DNA of 64,000 bases. It comes from Pseudonocardia sp. DSM 110487 (lineage in GTDB: Bacteria; Actinomycetota; Actinomycetes; Mycobacteriales; Pseudonocardiaceae). Made by a program: the position numbers and the translations under genes. Location: the NCBI RefSeq assembly GCF_019468565.1, contig NZ_CP080521.1:4340001-4404000 (forward strand), given 5' to 3'. This document shows, in pieces, positions 41,648 through 50,050 of the stretch; the first letter of the stretch is position 1, and each line of letters starts with the position of its first letter. A model generated the notes under the pieces. That model saw only the letters and a program-made list of their open reading frames with translations, was not told where the DNA came from and did no database searches.

Positions 41648-42600
41648 CCGAGCGCGTCGGTCCTGAACAGGTGCGCACGATCGCTTGTGTCGGAGCAGGG
41701 GTGATCGGCGGCGGCTGGGTGGCCTACTTCCTGGCCCACGGGTTCCGGGTGCGTGCATGGGATCCCGCGTCCGACGCCGAGGCTCGGTTGCGCACGCTCG
41801 TCGAGGCCGCATGGCCCGCGTTGACGGAGCTGGGCCTCTCGCCCGGCGCGAGCGTGGACCACCTGACCGTCACCGGCGAGCTGGCCGAGGCCGTCGCCGG
41901 CGCCGACTACGTCCAGGAGAGCGCCCCGGAGCAGCTCGACCTCAAGCGCAGGCTCCTCGCCGATATCGACGCGGCCACGCCCGACCACGTCGTCATCGGG
42001 TCGTCCACCTCCGGCTACGGCATGACCGAGATGGCGGTCGACGCCGTGGGCGGGCACCGACTCGTCGTCGCACACCCGTTCAACCCGCCGTACCTGATCC
42101 CGCTGGTCGAGGTGGTCGGCGGCAAGCGCACCGCGGCCGACGTCGTCATGTGGACCGCCGAGTTCCTCCGGCACGTCGGCAAGTCGGTGATCGTCATGGA
42201 CCAGGAGGTCCCGGGCTTCATCGCGAACCGGCTGCAGGAGGCGCTGTGGCGGGAGGCGCTGCACATGGTGGCCAACGGCGAGGCCACCCCCGCCCAGATC
42301 GACGCGTCGATCACCGACGGGCCGGGCCTGCGCTGGGCCTTCCACGGCCCGATGCTCACGTTCCACCTCGCCGGTGGGCCGGGCGGGATGGCGCACATGC
42401 TCGACCACTTCGGGCCGTCGCTGCTCTCGCCGTGGACCCGCCTCGACGCGCCGGAGCTCACCACGGAGCTGCGCGACAGCGTGGTGGCAGGCACCGAGCA
42501 GGAGGCCGCCGGGCGGACGATCGCCGACCTGGTGCGCGAGCGCGACCGCAGGCTCGTCGACGTGTTGCGGGTGCTCGGGCGGGTGCCCGGTGGTACCTGA
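41644..42600 (+). CDS. cdhA: L-carnitine dehydrogenase-like 3-hydroxyacyl dehydrogenase
   Basis: A 318-residue member of the 3-hydroxyacyl-CoA dehydrogenase superfamily: NAD-binding VGAGVIGGGW at residues 16-25, ESAPEQLDLKRRLL, SSTSGYGMTEM, and the catalytic His in VAHPFNPPYLIPLVEVVGG. The wording matches L-carnitine dehydrogenase, which oxidises L-carnitine to 3-dehydrocarnitine; some homologues carry a C-terminal thioesterase, here a separate gene. It overlaps the BKACE gene by four bases and the thioesterase by 11. Confidence 0.85.
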   Translation: MTERVGPEQVRTIACVGAGVIGGGWVAYFLAHGFRVRAWDPASDAEARLRTLVEAAWPALTELGLSPGASVDHLTVTGELAEAVAGADYVQESAPEQLDLKRRLLADIDAATPDHVVIGSSTSGYGMTEMAVDAVGGHRLVVAHPFNPPYLIPLVEVVGGKRTAADVVMWTAEFLRHVGKSVIVMDQEVPGFIANRLQEALWREALHMVANGEATPAQIDASITDGPGLRWAFHGPMLTFHLAGGPGGMAHMLDHFGPSLLSPWTRLDAPELTTELRDSVVAGTEQEAAGRTIADLVRERDRRLVDVLRVLGRVPGGT

Positions 42601-43030
42601 GCCGGCGATCTGGACGGAGGACGTCCGGCCGGACTGGATCGACTACAACGGCCACCTCTCCGAGGCCTACTACGTGCTGGTGTTCGGCCACGCCACCGAC
42701 GCCGTGATCTTCGGGCTCGGCATCGAGCCGTCCGTCACCGACACCTCGCTGTACACGGTCGAGGCGCATGTCCGCTACCTCGACCAGGTGCCGCCGGGGG
42801 CGCGGCTGGAGGTGCGGACCTCGGTGATCGGCGTGACCGCCAAGCTGCTGTGGCTCTGGCACGAGATGTGGTCCGACAGCCGCCTGCGCGCCACGGAGGA
42901 GGTACTCGCCGTGCACGTCGACGCGCACGCCGGACGGTCCAGCCCGTTCCCCGACGAGCTGCGACGGCGCATCGAGGCACGACGCGTGCCACCACCCGAG
43001 CACGCCTCCCGGCGGATCGCGGTGGGGTGA
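42590..43030 (+). CDS. cdhB: Hot-dog thioesterase, betainyl-CoA thioesterase-like
   Basis: A 146-residue 4-hydroxybenzoyl-CoA thioesterase-fold protein: RPDWIDYNGHLSEAYYVLVFG with the active-site Asp/Asn region near 15-35, and EAHVRYLDQVPPGARLEV. In carnitine operons the equivalent CdhB hydrolyses betainyl-CoA to glycine betaine. GTG start inside the end of cdhA (11-base overlap). With cdhC and cdhA it completes the three-enzyme route from carnitine to acetoacetate plus betaine. Confidence 0.82.
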   Translation: MVPEPAIWTEDVRPDWIDYNGHLSEAYYVLVFGHATDAVIFGLGIEPSVTDTSLYTVEAHVRYLDQVPPGARLEVRTSVIGVTAKLLWLWHEMWSDSRLRATEEVLAVHVDAHAGRSSPFPDELRRRIEARRVPPPEHASRRIAVG

Positions 43031-43036
43031 GGGCCG

Positions 43037-44188
43037 GTGCACCTGGAGTGGTCCGACGAGCAGCGGGCCGTGATGGAGACGACCAGGGCGTTCGTGCACC
43101 GCGAGCTGGTGCCGCACGAGGACGAGGTGGAGCGCACCGGGCGGCTCGACCCCGGCCTCGTGAAGGAGCTGCGGCGCCGGGCGATCAAGGCCGGCCTGTA
43201 CGCGGCGAACATGCCCGACGACGTCGGCGGCGCCGGCCTCGACACGCTGACCTGGATGCTCATGGAGCGCGAGCTCGGGCACACCGGCTACGCGCTGCAG
43301 ATGCTCGCCGTGGCCCGGCCGTCCCGGATCCTGCTGGCTTGCGAGGGATCCCAGCGGGCGGACTACCTGCTGCCGACGGTGGCGGGCGAGCGCGTCGAGT
43401 GCCTCGCGATGACGGAGCCGGAGGCCGGCTCCGACCTGCGCGGCATGCGCACCCGGGCCGTCCGCGACGGTACCGACTGGGTGATCACCGGCACCAAGCA
43501 CTTCATCAGCCACGCCGAGGAGGCCGACTACGTCATCCTGTTCGCCGCCACCGGCGAGGAACGAACCGGGCGGGCGGAGATCACCGCCTTCCTCGTCGAC
43601 ACCGACGCCGCCGGGCTGACCGTGCGGCCCGGCTACCGCAGCGTCTCGCACCGCGGCTACCCCAACTCGGTGCTCGCCTTCGATGGCTGCCGCGTGCCGG
43701 GATCGGCCGTGCTCGGCGAGGTGGGACGAGGGTTCGACGTGGCCAACACATGGCTCGGCACGACACGGCTGCAGGTGGCGGCGACCTGCCTCGGCCGGTC
43801 GCGGCGGGCCCTCGATCTGGCGGTGCGGTACGCGGCAGGCCGCCGCCAGTTCGGCCGGACGATCGGGCGCAACCAGGGCGTGTCGTTCAAGCTCGCCGAC
43901 ATGACCGTCGCGCTGGAGTCGGCGTCATGGCTGACGTGGCGCGCGGCGTGGCTCGCGGACCGGAGGGAGGCCGACGCCGAGATCGCGATGGCCAAGCTGC
44001 ACGCCAGCGAGGCGCTCGCGATGATCGCGGACGAGGCCATCCAGATCCACGGCGGCATGGGCCTGATGGACGAGCTCGTGCTGGAACGGATCTGGCGCGA
44101 CGCCCGCGTCGAACGGATCTGGGACGGCACCTCGGAGATCCAGCGGCACATCGTCTCGCGCGCCTTGCTGCGAGCACACGGTGGATAA
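43037..44188 (+). CDS. Acyl-CoA dehydrogenase, possible gamma-butyrobetainyl/crotonobetainyl-CoA enzyme
   Basis: A 383-residue acyl-CoA dehydrogenase: AMTEPEAGSDLRGM, GTKHFISHAEEADY, and the base motif RIWDGTSEIQ where Asp stands in place of the usual Glu (IYEGT). This WDGT variant recurs in one branch of the family, so it may be catalytically sound; the protein could also use another base. Placed between carnitine genes and a CaiD-like hydratase, a role in interconverting gamma-butyrobetainyl-CoA and crotonobetainyl-CoA is likely. GTG start. Confidence 0.85.
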   Translation: MHLEWSDEQRAVMETTRAFVHRELVPHEDEVERTGRLDPGLVKELRRRAIKAGLYAANMPDDVGGAGLDTLTWMLMERELGHTGYALQMLAVARPSRILLACEGSQRADYLLPTVAGERVECLAMTEPEAGSDLRGMRTRAVRDGTDWVITGTKHFISHAEEADYVILFAATGEERTGRAEITAFLVDTDAAGLTVRPGYRSVSHRGYPNSVLAFDGCRVPGSAVLGEVGRGFDVANTWLGTTRLQVAATCLGRSRRALDLAVRYAAGRRQFGRTIGRNQGVSFKLADMTVALESASWLTWRAAWLADRREADAEIAMAKLHASEALAMIADEAIQIHGGMGLMDELVLERIWRDARVERIWDGTSEIQRHIVSRALLRAHGG

Positions 44189-46247
44189 ACTGCTGCGGCC
44201 CCGCAGCATCGCCGTGATCGGCGACTCCCGGGCCTCCGCGCGCGTGATCGAGCAGAACCGCAGAATCGGGTTCGGCGGGCCGATCCGCCCGGTGCACGAG
44301 AGCAGGCTCGTGGTCGGCGGCGAGCGCGCGGTCGCCCGGGTCTCGGACCTCGACGAGGCTCCGGACGCGGCGTTCGTGGCGGTCCCGGCCCCGGCCTGTG
44401 CGGGGGTGGTGGCCGAGCTGGCCACCACCGGCTGCGGTGCCGCGGTCGTGTACAGCTCCGGCTTCGCCGAGACCGGCCCCGACGGCACCGCCCGCCAGCG
44501 GGAGCTGGTCGACGCCGCCGGCCCGATGACGCTGCTCGGCCCCAACTGCTACGGCATGATCAATTACGTCGACGGCGCGCTGATCTGGCCCGACCAGCAC
44601 GGCGGCGTCCCGCTCCGGCCGGGTGACCGCGGGGTCGCGGTCATTTCCCAGTCGTCGTCGATCGCGATCAGCGTGACCATGACCGACATCGGGCTCCCGC
44701 TCGGCTACGTGGTCACCGTCGGCAACGGGGCCCAGACCTCGGTCGCCCGCGCGGCCGCGGCCGTGCTGGCCGATTCGCGGGTGTCGGCCGTCGGCCTGAT
44801 CGTGGAGACGCTCGCCGACGTCAGAGGCCTCGAACGGCTCGCGGCGACGGCTCGGGACCGCGGCATCGGGGTGGTCGCGCTGGTGCTGGGCAGGGGCGAG
44901 CAGGCCCGCCGGGCGGTGCAGACGCACACCGCGTCGCTGGCCGCGGACGCGGCGGTCGCGTCGGCGTTCCTGCGCCGCACCGGGATCGGCGAGGTCACCT
45001 CCGTCGACGCGCTGCTCGGCGCGCTCGGCCTGCTGCACTGCGGCGGGCCGCTGCCGGACGCCCGGCTGAGTTCGCTCAGCTCCTCCGGTGGTGAGGCCGC
45101 CTTGATCGCCGATGCCGCGGTAGGGCACGACGTGCGGTTCCCGGAGCTGACCGACCGGCAGCGGGCCGGGCTGCGCGCCGTGCTGGGGGAGCGGGTGACG
45201 CTCGCCAACCCGCTCGACTTCCACACCTACGTCTGGGGTGATCCGGACGCGATGACCGCGGCGTTCGACGCCATGGTGCGCGGTCCGGCCGACCTCACCC
45301 TGCTCTTCGCCGACCTGCCCCGTACCGACCGCTGCGCCGACGACGACTGGGTGCGTGCCGTCGAGGCGTTCGCGCGGGCATGCGCGGGTGCCGGGGCGCG
45401 GGGTGCCCTCGTGGCGGCGATGGCCGCCAACCTGCGCGGGGCGCGGGCGGCGAGCTGGGTGCGGCGAGGACTGCCGGTGCTCGCCCCGCCGTCGGTGGCG
45501 ATGGAGGCGGTGCAGGCAGCGGCGACGATCGGCCGCGCATGGGCCGGTCCACTCCCGGAGCCGGTGGCGGGTCCGCAAAGCCACCTTCATGACCCGAGAC
45601 GAGATGAAAGTGGCATTTCTGACATCGCGACCGGGCCTGTGCTCGATGAGGCCGAAGGCAAGGTGTTCCTGCGCCGGCGCGGAATCCCGGTGCCGGACGG
45701 CGATGTCTGCGCGAGCGCGACCGCCGCCATGCGGGCCGCATCCCGCATCGGGGCGCCGGTGGCGGTGAAGGCACTCGGCGTGGCCCACAAGACCGACGCG
45801 CGGGCCGTCCGGCTCGGTCTGCACGGTCCGCGGCAGGTCCGCGCCGCGGCCGCGGAACTGCTGGTCCGGTTCCCCGCGGTGCTGGTCGAGCGGATGGTGC
45901 CCGGCGGGATCGCGGAGCTGCTGGTCGGAGTCGAGCCGGACCCGGTGCTCGGTCCAGTGCTCACCGTCGGCGCGGGCGGTGTCCTGACCGAGCTGCTGCG
46001 CGACGTCGCCCACGTCGTGCTCCCGGCCGGCCCGGCGGAGATCCGTGCCGCGCTGCTGGGCCTGCGCTGCGCCCCGCTGCTGACCGGGCATCGCGGCAGG
46101 CCGGGTGTGGACCTCGACGCGCTCGTCGCCGCCGTCGCCCGGATCGCCGAAGTCGCGCTGGACACGGTGTCGTTGGAGATCAATCCGTTGATCGTCACGG
46201 CGGAGGGCGTGTGGGCTTGCGATGCGTTGATCAGGGGGGACGCGTGA
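44181..46247 (+). CDS. NDP-forming acyl-CoA synthetase (ACD type)
   Basis: A 688-residue acyl-CoA synthetase: N-terminal CoA-binding Rossmann domain (RPRSIAVIGDSR), ligase-CoA domain with catalytic His in QTHTASLAADAAV (near residue 255) and SSSGGEAALIAD, and a C-terminal ATP-grasp domain from about 490 (AEGKVFLRRRGIPVPDGDV; AVKALGVAHKTDA). It forms acyl-CoA from ATP or GTP with release of ADP/GDP and phosphate. Here it probably activates gamma-butyrobetaine or carnitine, replacing CaiC. A repeat element is embedded in the inter-domain linker (45577-45617). GTG start, 8-base overlap with the dehydrogenase. Confidence 0.88.
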   Translation: MDKLLRPRSIAVIGDSRASARVIEQNRRIGFGGPIRPVHESRLVVGGERAVARVSDLDEAPDAAFVAVPAPACAGVVAELATTGCGAAVVYSSGFAETGPDGTARQRELVDAAGPMTLLGPNCYGMINYVDGALIWPDQHGGVPLRPGDRGVAVISQSSSIAISVTMTDIGLPLGYVVTVGNGAQTSVARAAAAVLADSRVSAVGLIVETLADVRGLERLAATARDRGIGVVALVLGRGEQARRAVQTHTASLAADAAVASAFLRRTGIGEVTSVDALLGALGLLHCGGPLPDARLSSLSSSGGEAALIADAAVGHDVRFPELTDRQRAGLRAVLGERVTLANPLDFHTYVWGDPDAMTAAFDAMVRGPADLTLLFADLPRTDRCADDDWVRAVEAFARACAGAGARGALVAAMAANLRGARAASWVRRGLPVLAPPSVAMEAVQAAATIGRAWAGPLPEPVAGPQSHLHDPRRDESGISDIATGPVLDEAEGKVFLRRRGIPVPDGDVCASATAAMRAASRIGAPVAVKALGVAHKTDARAVRLGLHGPRQVRAAAAELLVRFPAVLVERMVPGGIAELLVGVEPDPVLGPVLTVGAGGVLTELLRDVAHVVLPAGPAEIRAALLGLRCAPLLTGHRGRPGVDLDALVAAVARIAEVALDTVSLEINPLIVTAEGVWACDALIRGDA
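45577..45617. repeat. Palindromic repeat element embedded in the acyl-CoA synthetase gene
   Basis: Arms AAAGCCACCTTCAT (45577-45590) and ATGAAAGTGGCATT (45604-45617) pair at 12 of 14 positions around a 13-base loop. GCCACTTTCAT/ATGAAAGTGGC palindromes are, as I recall, a recurring intergenic repeat of Pseudonocardiaceae genomes. This copy lies in frame inside a gene, giving a hydrophilic linker (SHLHDPRRDESGIS) between the ligase and ATP-grasp domains. Confidence 0.55.
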
Positions 46248-47026
46248 CCGATCCACTGCGGACCAGACGGCTCGGCGCCGTCCTCGAGGTCACCCTCGAC
46301 CGTCCGCCCGCGAACGCGATCGACCTGGCCACCTCGCGCGCGATGGGCCGCGTTTTCGCCGGCTTCCGCGACGACCCCGACCTGCGGGTGGCGGTGTTGC
46401 GCACCGGCGGTGACCGGTTCTTCAGCGCGGGCTGGGACCTCAAGGCGGCCGCGGCAGGCGACCCGGTGGACGGCGACTACGGCGAGGGCGGCTTCGGCGG
46501 GATCCAGCTGCTGCCGGGGCTGAACAAGCCGGTACTCGCGGCCGTCGACGGGATGGCGGTGGGCGGCGGCTTCGAGCTGGCCCTGTCGGCCGACCTGATC
46601 TACGCAGCCGACACGGCGACGTTCGCCCTGCCCGAGATCGACGCCGGCACCCTCGCCGACGCCGCGACCCTGCGTCTGCCCGGCCGGATCCCGCACCACA
46701 TCGCGATGGAGCTGCTGCTCACCGGGCGGTGGATGGACGCGGCCGAGGCGCACCGCTGGGGGCTGGTCAACGAGGTGCACCCGGCCGACCGGCTGGCCGA
46801 CCGCGTCCTCGAGGTCGCCGCGCAGTTGGCGGAGGGGCCGCCGTTGGTCTTCGCGGCGATCAAGGAAGTGCAGCGGGAGAGCCAGCAGCTGACCTTCGCC
46901 GAAGCGATGCGCCGGATCGGGGCCCGCGAGTTCCCCACGGTCGCAACGCTCTACGGCTCGCAGGACCAGATCGAGGGGGCGAAGGCGTTCGCCGAGCGGC
47001 GCCCGCCCGTGTGGAAGGGATGCTGA
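46244..47026 (+). CDS. caiD: Carnitinyl-CoA dehydratase / crotonobetainyl-CoA hydratase-like (CaiD-like)
   Basis: A 260-residue crotonase-fold protein. Its sequence closely follows E. coli CaiD: LDRPPANAIDLATSRAMG, FRDDPDLRVAV, RFFSAGWDLKAAA, GGGFELALSADLIYAADTATFALPE and the end FAERRPPVWKGC. It would hydrate crotonobetainyl-CoA to carnitinyl-CoA, feeding the carnitine dehydrogenase route. GTG start overlapping the synthetase stop. Confidence 0.85.
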   Translation: MTDPLRTRRLGAVLEVTLDRPPANAIDLATSRAMGRVFAGFRDDPDLRVAVLRTGGDRFFSAGWDLKAAAAGDPVDGDYGEGGFGGIQLLPGLNKPVLAAVDGMAVGGGFELALSADLIYAADTATFALPEIDAGTLADAATLRLPGRIPHHIAMELLLTGRWMDAAEAHRWGLVNEVHPADRLADRVLEVAAQLAEGPPLVFAAIKEVQRESQQLTFAEAMRRIGAREFPTVATLYGSQDQIEGAKAFAERRPPVWKGC

Positions 47027-47028
47027 GA

Positions 47029-50013
47029 ATGGGCCACGGGCACGGGCACGGCTGCACCGCGGATCACCACCGCGGCGAGTACACCGACCGCCAGCGCGCG
47101 GATCTCGACCTGGTGCTGGCGTTCAACCACCGCCTCGCGCACGCGGTGGACGACTGCGTCGACATCACCGACACGATCGCCGCGCTCGACCCGGACCCGC
47201 TGCGCTACATGTGGGTGGACGAGGGCGCCGGCCGGATCCCGGCCCAGCTGGAGCGGGCCGCGGCCGTGCTGGACGTCGCGCCCCGGCTGACCGGCCATAC
47301 CCGCGGGACGACCCGGACGCTCCCGCACAGCCGCAACGCCGCGCGCCCGACCGTCGCGACGGGCGGCGGCCGGACCCTGGTCGCCTGGCTGGAGTGGGTG
47401 CCCGACCGGGGCGACCGGCTCGTCGCGGAGCTGGACGGCGAGACCGCGGTGGTGGTCGACGGGCCGGAGGATCTGTTCCGCCCGACGGCGGCGGTCACCG
47501 CCGATGGCACCCCGTGGCTGCTGTTCGGCCGCTCGGTCGACGGCGAGGTCGCCGTCTGGGCCTGCCGTTTCGACGGCGCCGGGTGGACCGACCCGGAGCT
47601 GGTGAGCACCACCGATGGGCCGTCGTTCAACCAGGAGGTGCTGGCGCACCCCGACGGCAGCCTGCACGTGTGCTGGCAGGGCCGGGCAGGCGGTGGCTTC
47701 GGCATCTTCGCCCGCCGGTTCGCGGGTGGCGGCTGGGAGGAACCCCGCTGGGTGAGTGAGGGCGCCACGGGCAATGCGTGGGACCCGACGCTTGCGGCCG
47801 TGCCGGACGGGATGGCCTATGCATGGTCGGAGTACGACGGCGGGAGCTATGCGATCGTGCTGCGCGCGGGCGAGGTGGTGCGCCGGCTCACCGGCGGCAC
47901 GGACTACGCCTTGCACCCGAGCCTGGCCGCCACCACCGACGGCAGGCTGTGGTGCGCCTTCGATGTGATCACGGTGCAGGGGCACGGCGGCAGCGGGCCG
48001 ACGCGGTTGCGCCCCCGGGAGCGCCCGGACCGGTTCGGCGGCATGCGGGAGGCGGGCGACAGCGTGCCCCCGGAGCTCCTGCCGGAGGTGAGCGCCGCGA
48101 TCCGGGTCGTGTGCGTGGAGGGCGATCAGCTCGTCACGCCACCCGGCGAGCTCGCGCCCGGGCTGAACGTCGTCCCGTCGGCGCTGCCCCGGCTGCAGGC
48201 CACCGCCGATGGCGGCCTCGTGGTCGGCTACCGCGTACATCGCCAGCTACCGCTCATGACCTACTACTGGGAGGCGGCCGCGCAGGTGCTCGGCCCGGAC
48301 GGCTGGCTGCCGCCGACCACGATCACCGGCACCGACGCCACCCTGGAAGAGGTGTCGCTCGCGGAGGGGGTGCTCGTCACCCAGTCCGACGGGAGGCTGG
48401 ACCGCGCCCTCGGCTGGACCGAGGGTTTCGGCGGGCGGGAGTGCCCGTATCTCGCCGACCACCACGGCGCGGTGATCTGGCACGGCGTGCACGGTGCCGG
48501 CCAGGTCGTGCTGGCGCGGATCGAGTCGGCGGGCCCGGCCGCGACGGGTGGCGAGCGGGCCGCCGTGATCAGCTCCGACGGGCGCACCGAGGACCGCCGC
48601 TGGGTCACCGGCGAGCAGGCGGATCGCTACGAGGTGCCTGGCTACACCCTGTACTGGGGCGACCTGCACCGGCACTCGCTGATCAGCCGCTGCACATCGG
48701 GGGACGAGCCCTCACTGGAGGACTTCTACCGCTACGCGTGGGACGTCAACTCCTACGACTTCTGGGCCGTCACCGACCACGCCGAGAACTCCACCGCCTA
48801 CCAGTGGTGGAGCCTGCAGAAGATCGCGGACCTGCTGCACGTGCCCGGCCGGTTCGTGCCGCTGTACGGCTTCGAGTGGACATCGGCCGACACCGGCCAC
48901 CAGAACGTGATCTACGGCGACGTCGCGCGTGGCGCCCCGATCTTCTCCGCGTTCGCCGCGGGCACCACCACTCCGGACGGGCTGTGGGAGGCGCTGGCCG
49001 AGCACCCCGAGCACCCGGCGATCACGATCCCGCACCACCCCGGCTCGGCGATGGTGCACAACGACTGGGACTACCACGACCCCCGCTACAGCCGCCTCGT
49101 CGAGGTGTTCCAGGCATGCCGCGGCAACTACGAGTCGGACAGCTGCTTCCGCCAGTACTCCGACGGCACCGCTGGCGGCACGTTCATGCTCGACGGGCTG
49201 CGCCGCGGGCACCGGTTCGGGCTGATCGCCTCCTCCGACCACGGTCACGGCGCGAGCTACGTCGGCGTGCTCGCCCGCTCGCTGTCGCGCGCCGACGTCT
49301 TCGACGGGCTGTGGTCACGGCGGACCTGTGCCGCCACCACCCGCGGGGTGATCGCCGACCTCCGGCTGGGCCCGCACCTGATGGGCTCGGAGGTCGGCTG
49401 GACGGGGCCGCGCCCGCTCACCGTGCACGCCCGCGGCTACACCGAGCTCGCCCGGGTCGACATCCTGCGCGACGGCGAGGTCGTGCACACCGTCAGGGGA
49501 GAACCGGACCTCCCGCTCGGCCACATGCGCGTCGACCTGCGCGTGGAGTGGGGCAAGGCCGACGTCACCACGTGCTGGGACGGCCGGCTGCGGGTGACGG
49601 CGGGTGGCCGCCTGCTGCTCCCTGGGTTCGTCGGTCCCGAGGTGGTGGCGATGGACGAGGAATCGATCGCATGGGAGCACGTGACGCGCAGCTTCGGCGA
49701 GCCGTACGGCGCGCAGCGCGGCGGGGTGGAGGTGAGCATCTGCGGGCCGCCCGACGCGGTCGTGCACGTCGAGTGCGCCGGTCGCGCCGTCTCCGTCGAG
49801 CTCGCGAAGCTCGCGGCGGGCGGCGTGGTGTTCGACGACGAGCTGCCGGGGGAGCTCGCGCTGCACCCGGCGGTCGGTGCGCTACTGGGCCTCGGCGTGC
49901 GGGAGCTCGACGTGCCCCTCGTGGACGACTCCACCGCGCCGGCGTTCTACTACGCGCGCGTGTTCCAGGTGGACGGCGAGATGGCATGGTCATCGCCGAT
50001 CTGGGTCTCGTAG
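47029..50013 (+). CDS. DUF3604-domain protein with His-rich N-terminus and beta-propeller-like region
   Basis: A 994-residue protein. It begins HGHGHGC, a possible metal-binding tail. Residues about 80-470 look like a beta-propeller (repeated strands such as TVATGGGRTLVAWLEW, AVTADGTPWLLFG, DGSLHVCWQG). From about 540 there is a PHP-like metallo-domain of DUF3604 type: YWGDLHRHSLISRC, WAVTDHAEN, ITIPHHPGSAM and ASSDHGHG, a set of His and Asp residues suited to two or three metals. No signal peptide. ATG at 47029, 3 bases after the CaiD-like stop; ATG at 47020 is an alternative. Function unknown; it is co-transcribed with the carnitine genes, so it probably acts on a substrate or product of that route. 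Confidence 0.75.
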   Translation: MGHGHGHGCTADHHRGEYTDRQRADLDLVLAFNHRLAHAVDDCVDITDTIAALDPDPLRYMWVDEGAGRIPAQLERAAAVLDVAPRLTGHTRGTTRTLPHSRNAARPTVATGGGRTLVAWLEWVPDRGDRLVAELDGETAVVVDGPEDLFRPTAAVTADGTPWLLFGRSVDGEVAVWACRFDGAGWTDPELVSTTDGPSFNQEVLAHPDGSLHVCWQGRAGGGFGIFARRFAGGGWEEPRWVSEGATGNAWDPTLAAVPDGMAYAWSEYDGGSYAIVLRAGEVVRRLTGGTDYALHPSLAATTDGRLWCAFDVITVQGHGGSGPTRLRPRERPDRFGGMREAGDSVPPELLPEVSAAIRVVCVEGDQLVTPPGELAPGLNVVPSALPRLQATADGGLVVGYRVHRQLPLMTYYWEAAAQVLGPDGWLPPTTITGTDATLEEVSLAEGVLVTQSDGRLDRALGWTEGFGGRECPYLADHHGAVIWHGVHGAGQVVLARIESAGPAATGGERAAVISSDGRTEDRRWVTGEQADRYEVPGYTLYWGDLHRHSLISRCTSGDEPSLEDFYRYAWDVNSYDFWAVTDHAENSTAYQWWSLQKIADLLHVPGRFVPLYGFEWTSADTGHQNVIYGDVARGAPIFSAFAAGTTTPDGLWEALAEHPEHPAITIPHHPGSAMVHNDWDYHDPRYSRLVEVFQACRGNYESDSCFRQYSDGTAGGTFMLDGLRRGHRFGLIASSDHGHGASYVGVLARSLSRADVFDGLWSRRTCAATTRGVIADLRLGPHLMGSEVGWTGPRPLTVHARGYTELARVDILRDGEVVHTVRGEPDLPLGHMRVDLRVEWGKADVTTCWDGRLRVTAGGRLLLPGFVGPEVVAMDEESIAWEHVTRSFGEPYGAQRGGVEVSICGPPDAVVHVECAGRAVSVELAKLAAGGVVFDDELPGELALHPAVGALLGLGVRELDVPLVDDSTAPAFYYARVFQVDGEMAWSSPIWVS

Positions 50014-50050
50014 TGGCTTATGGCCCGCGAGGTGCGGGAATCCCGGTGGC

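Noticed and set aside
46244..47026. General fatty-acid enoyl-CoA hydratase
   Set aside because: Motifs follow CaiD closely and the neighbours are carnitine genes, so the specialised reading fits better.
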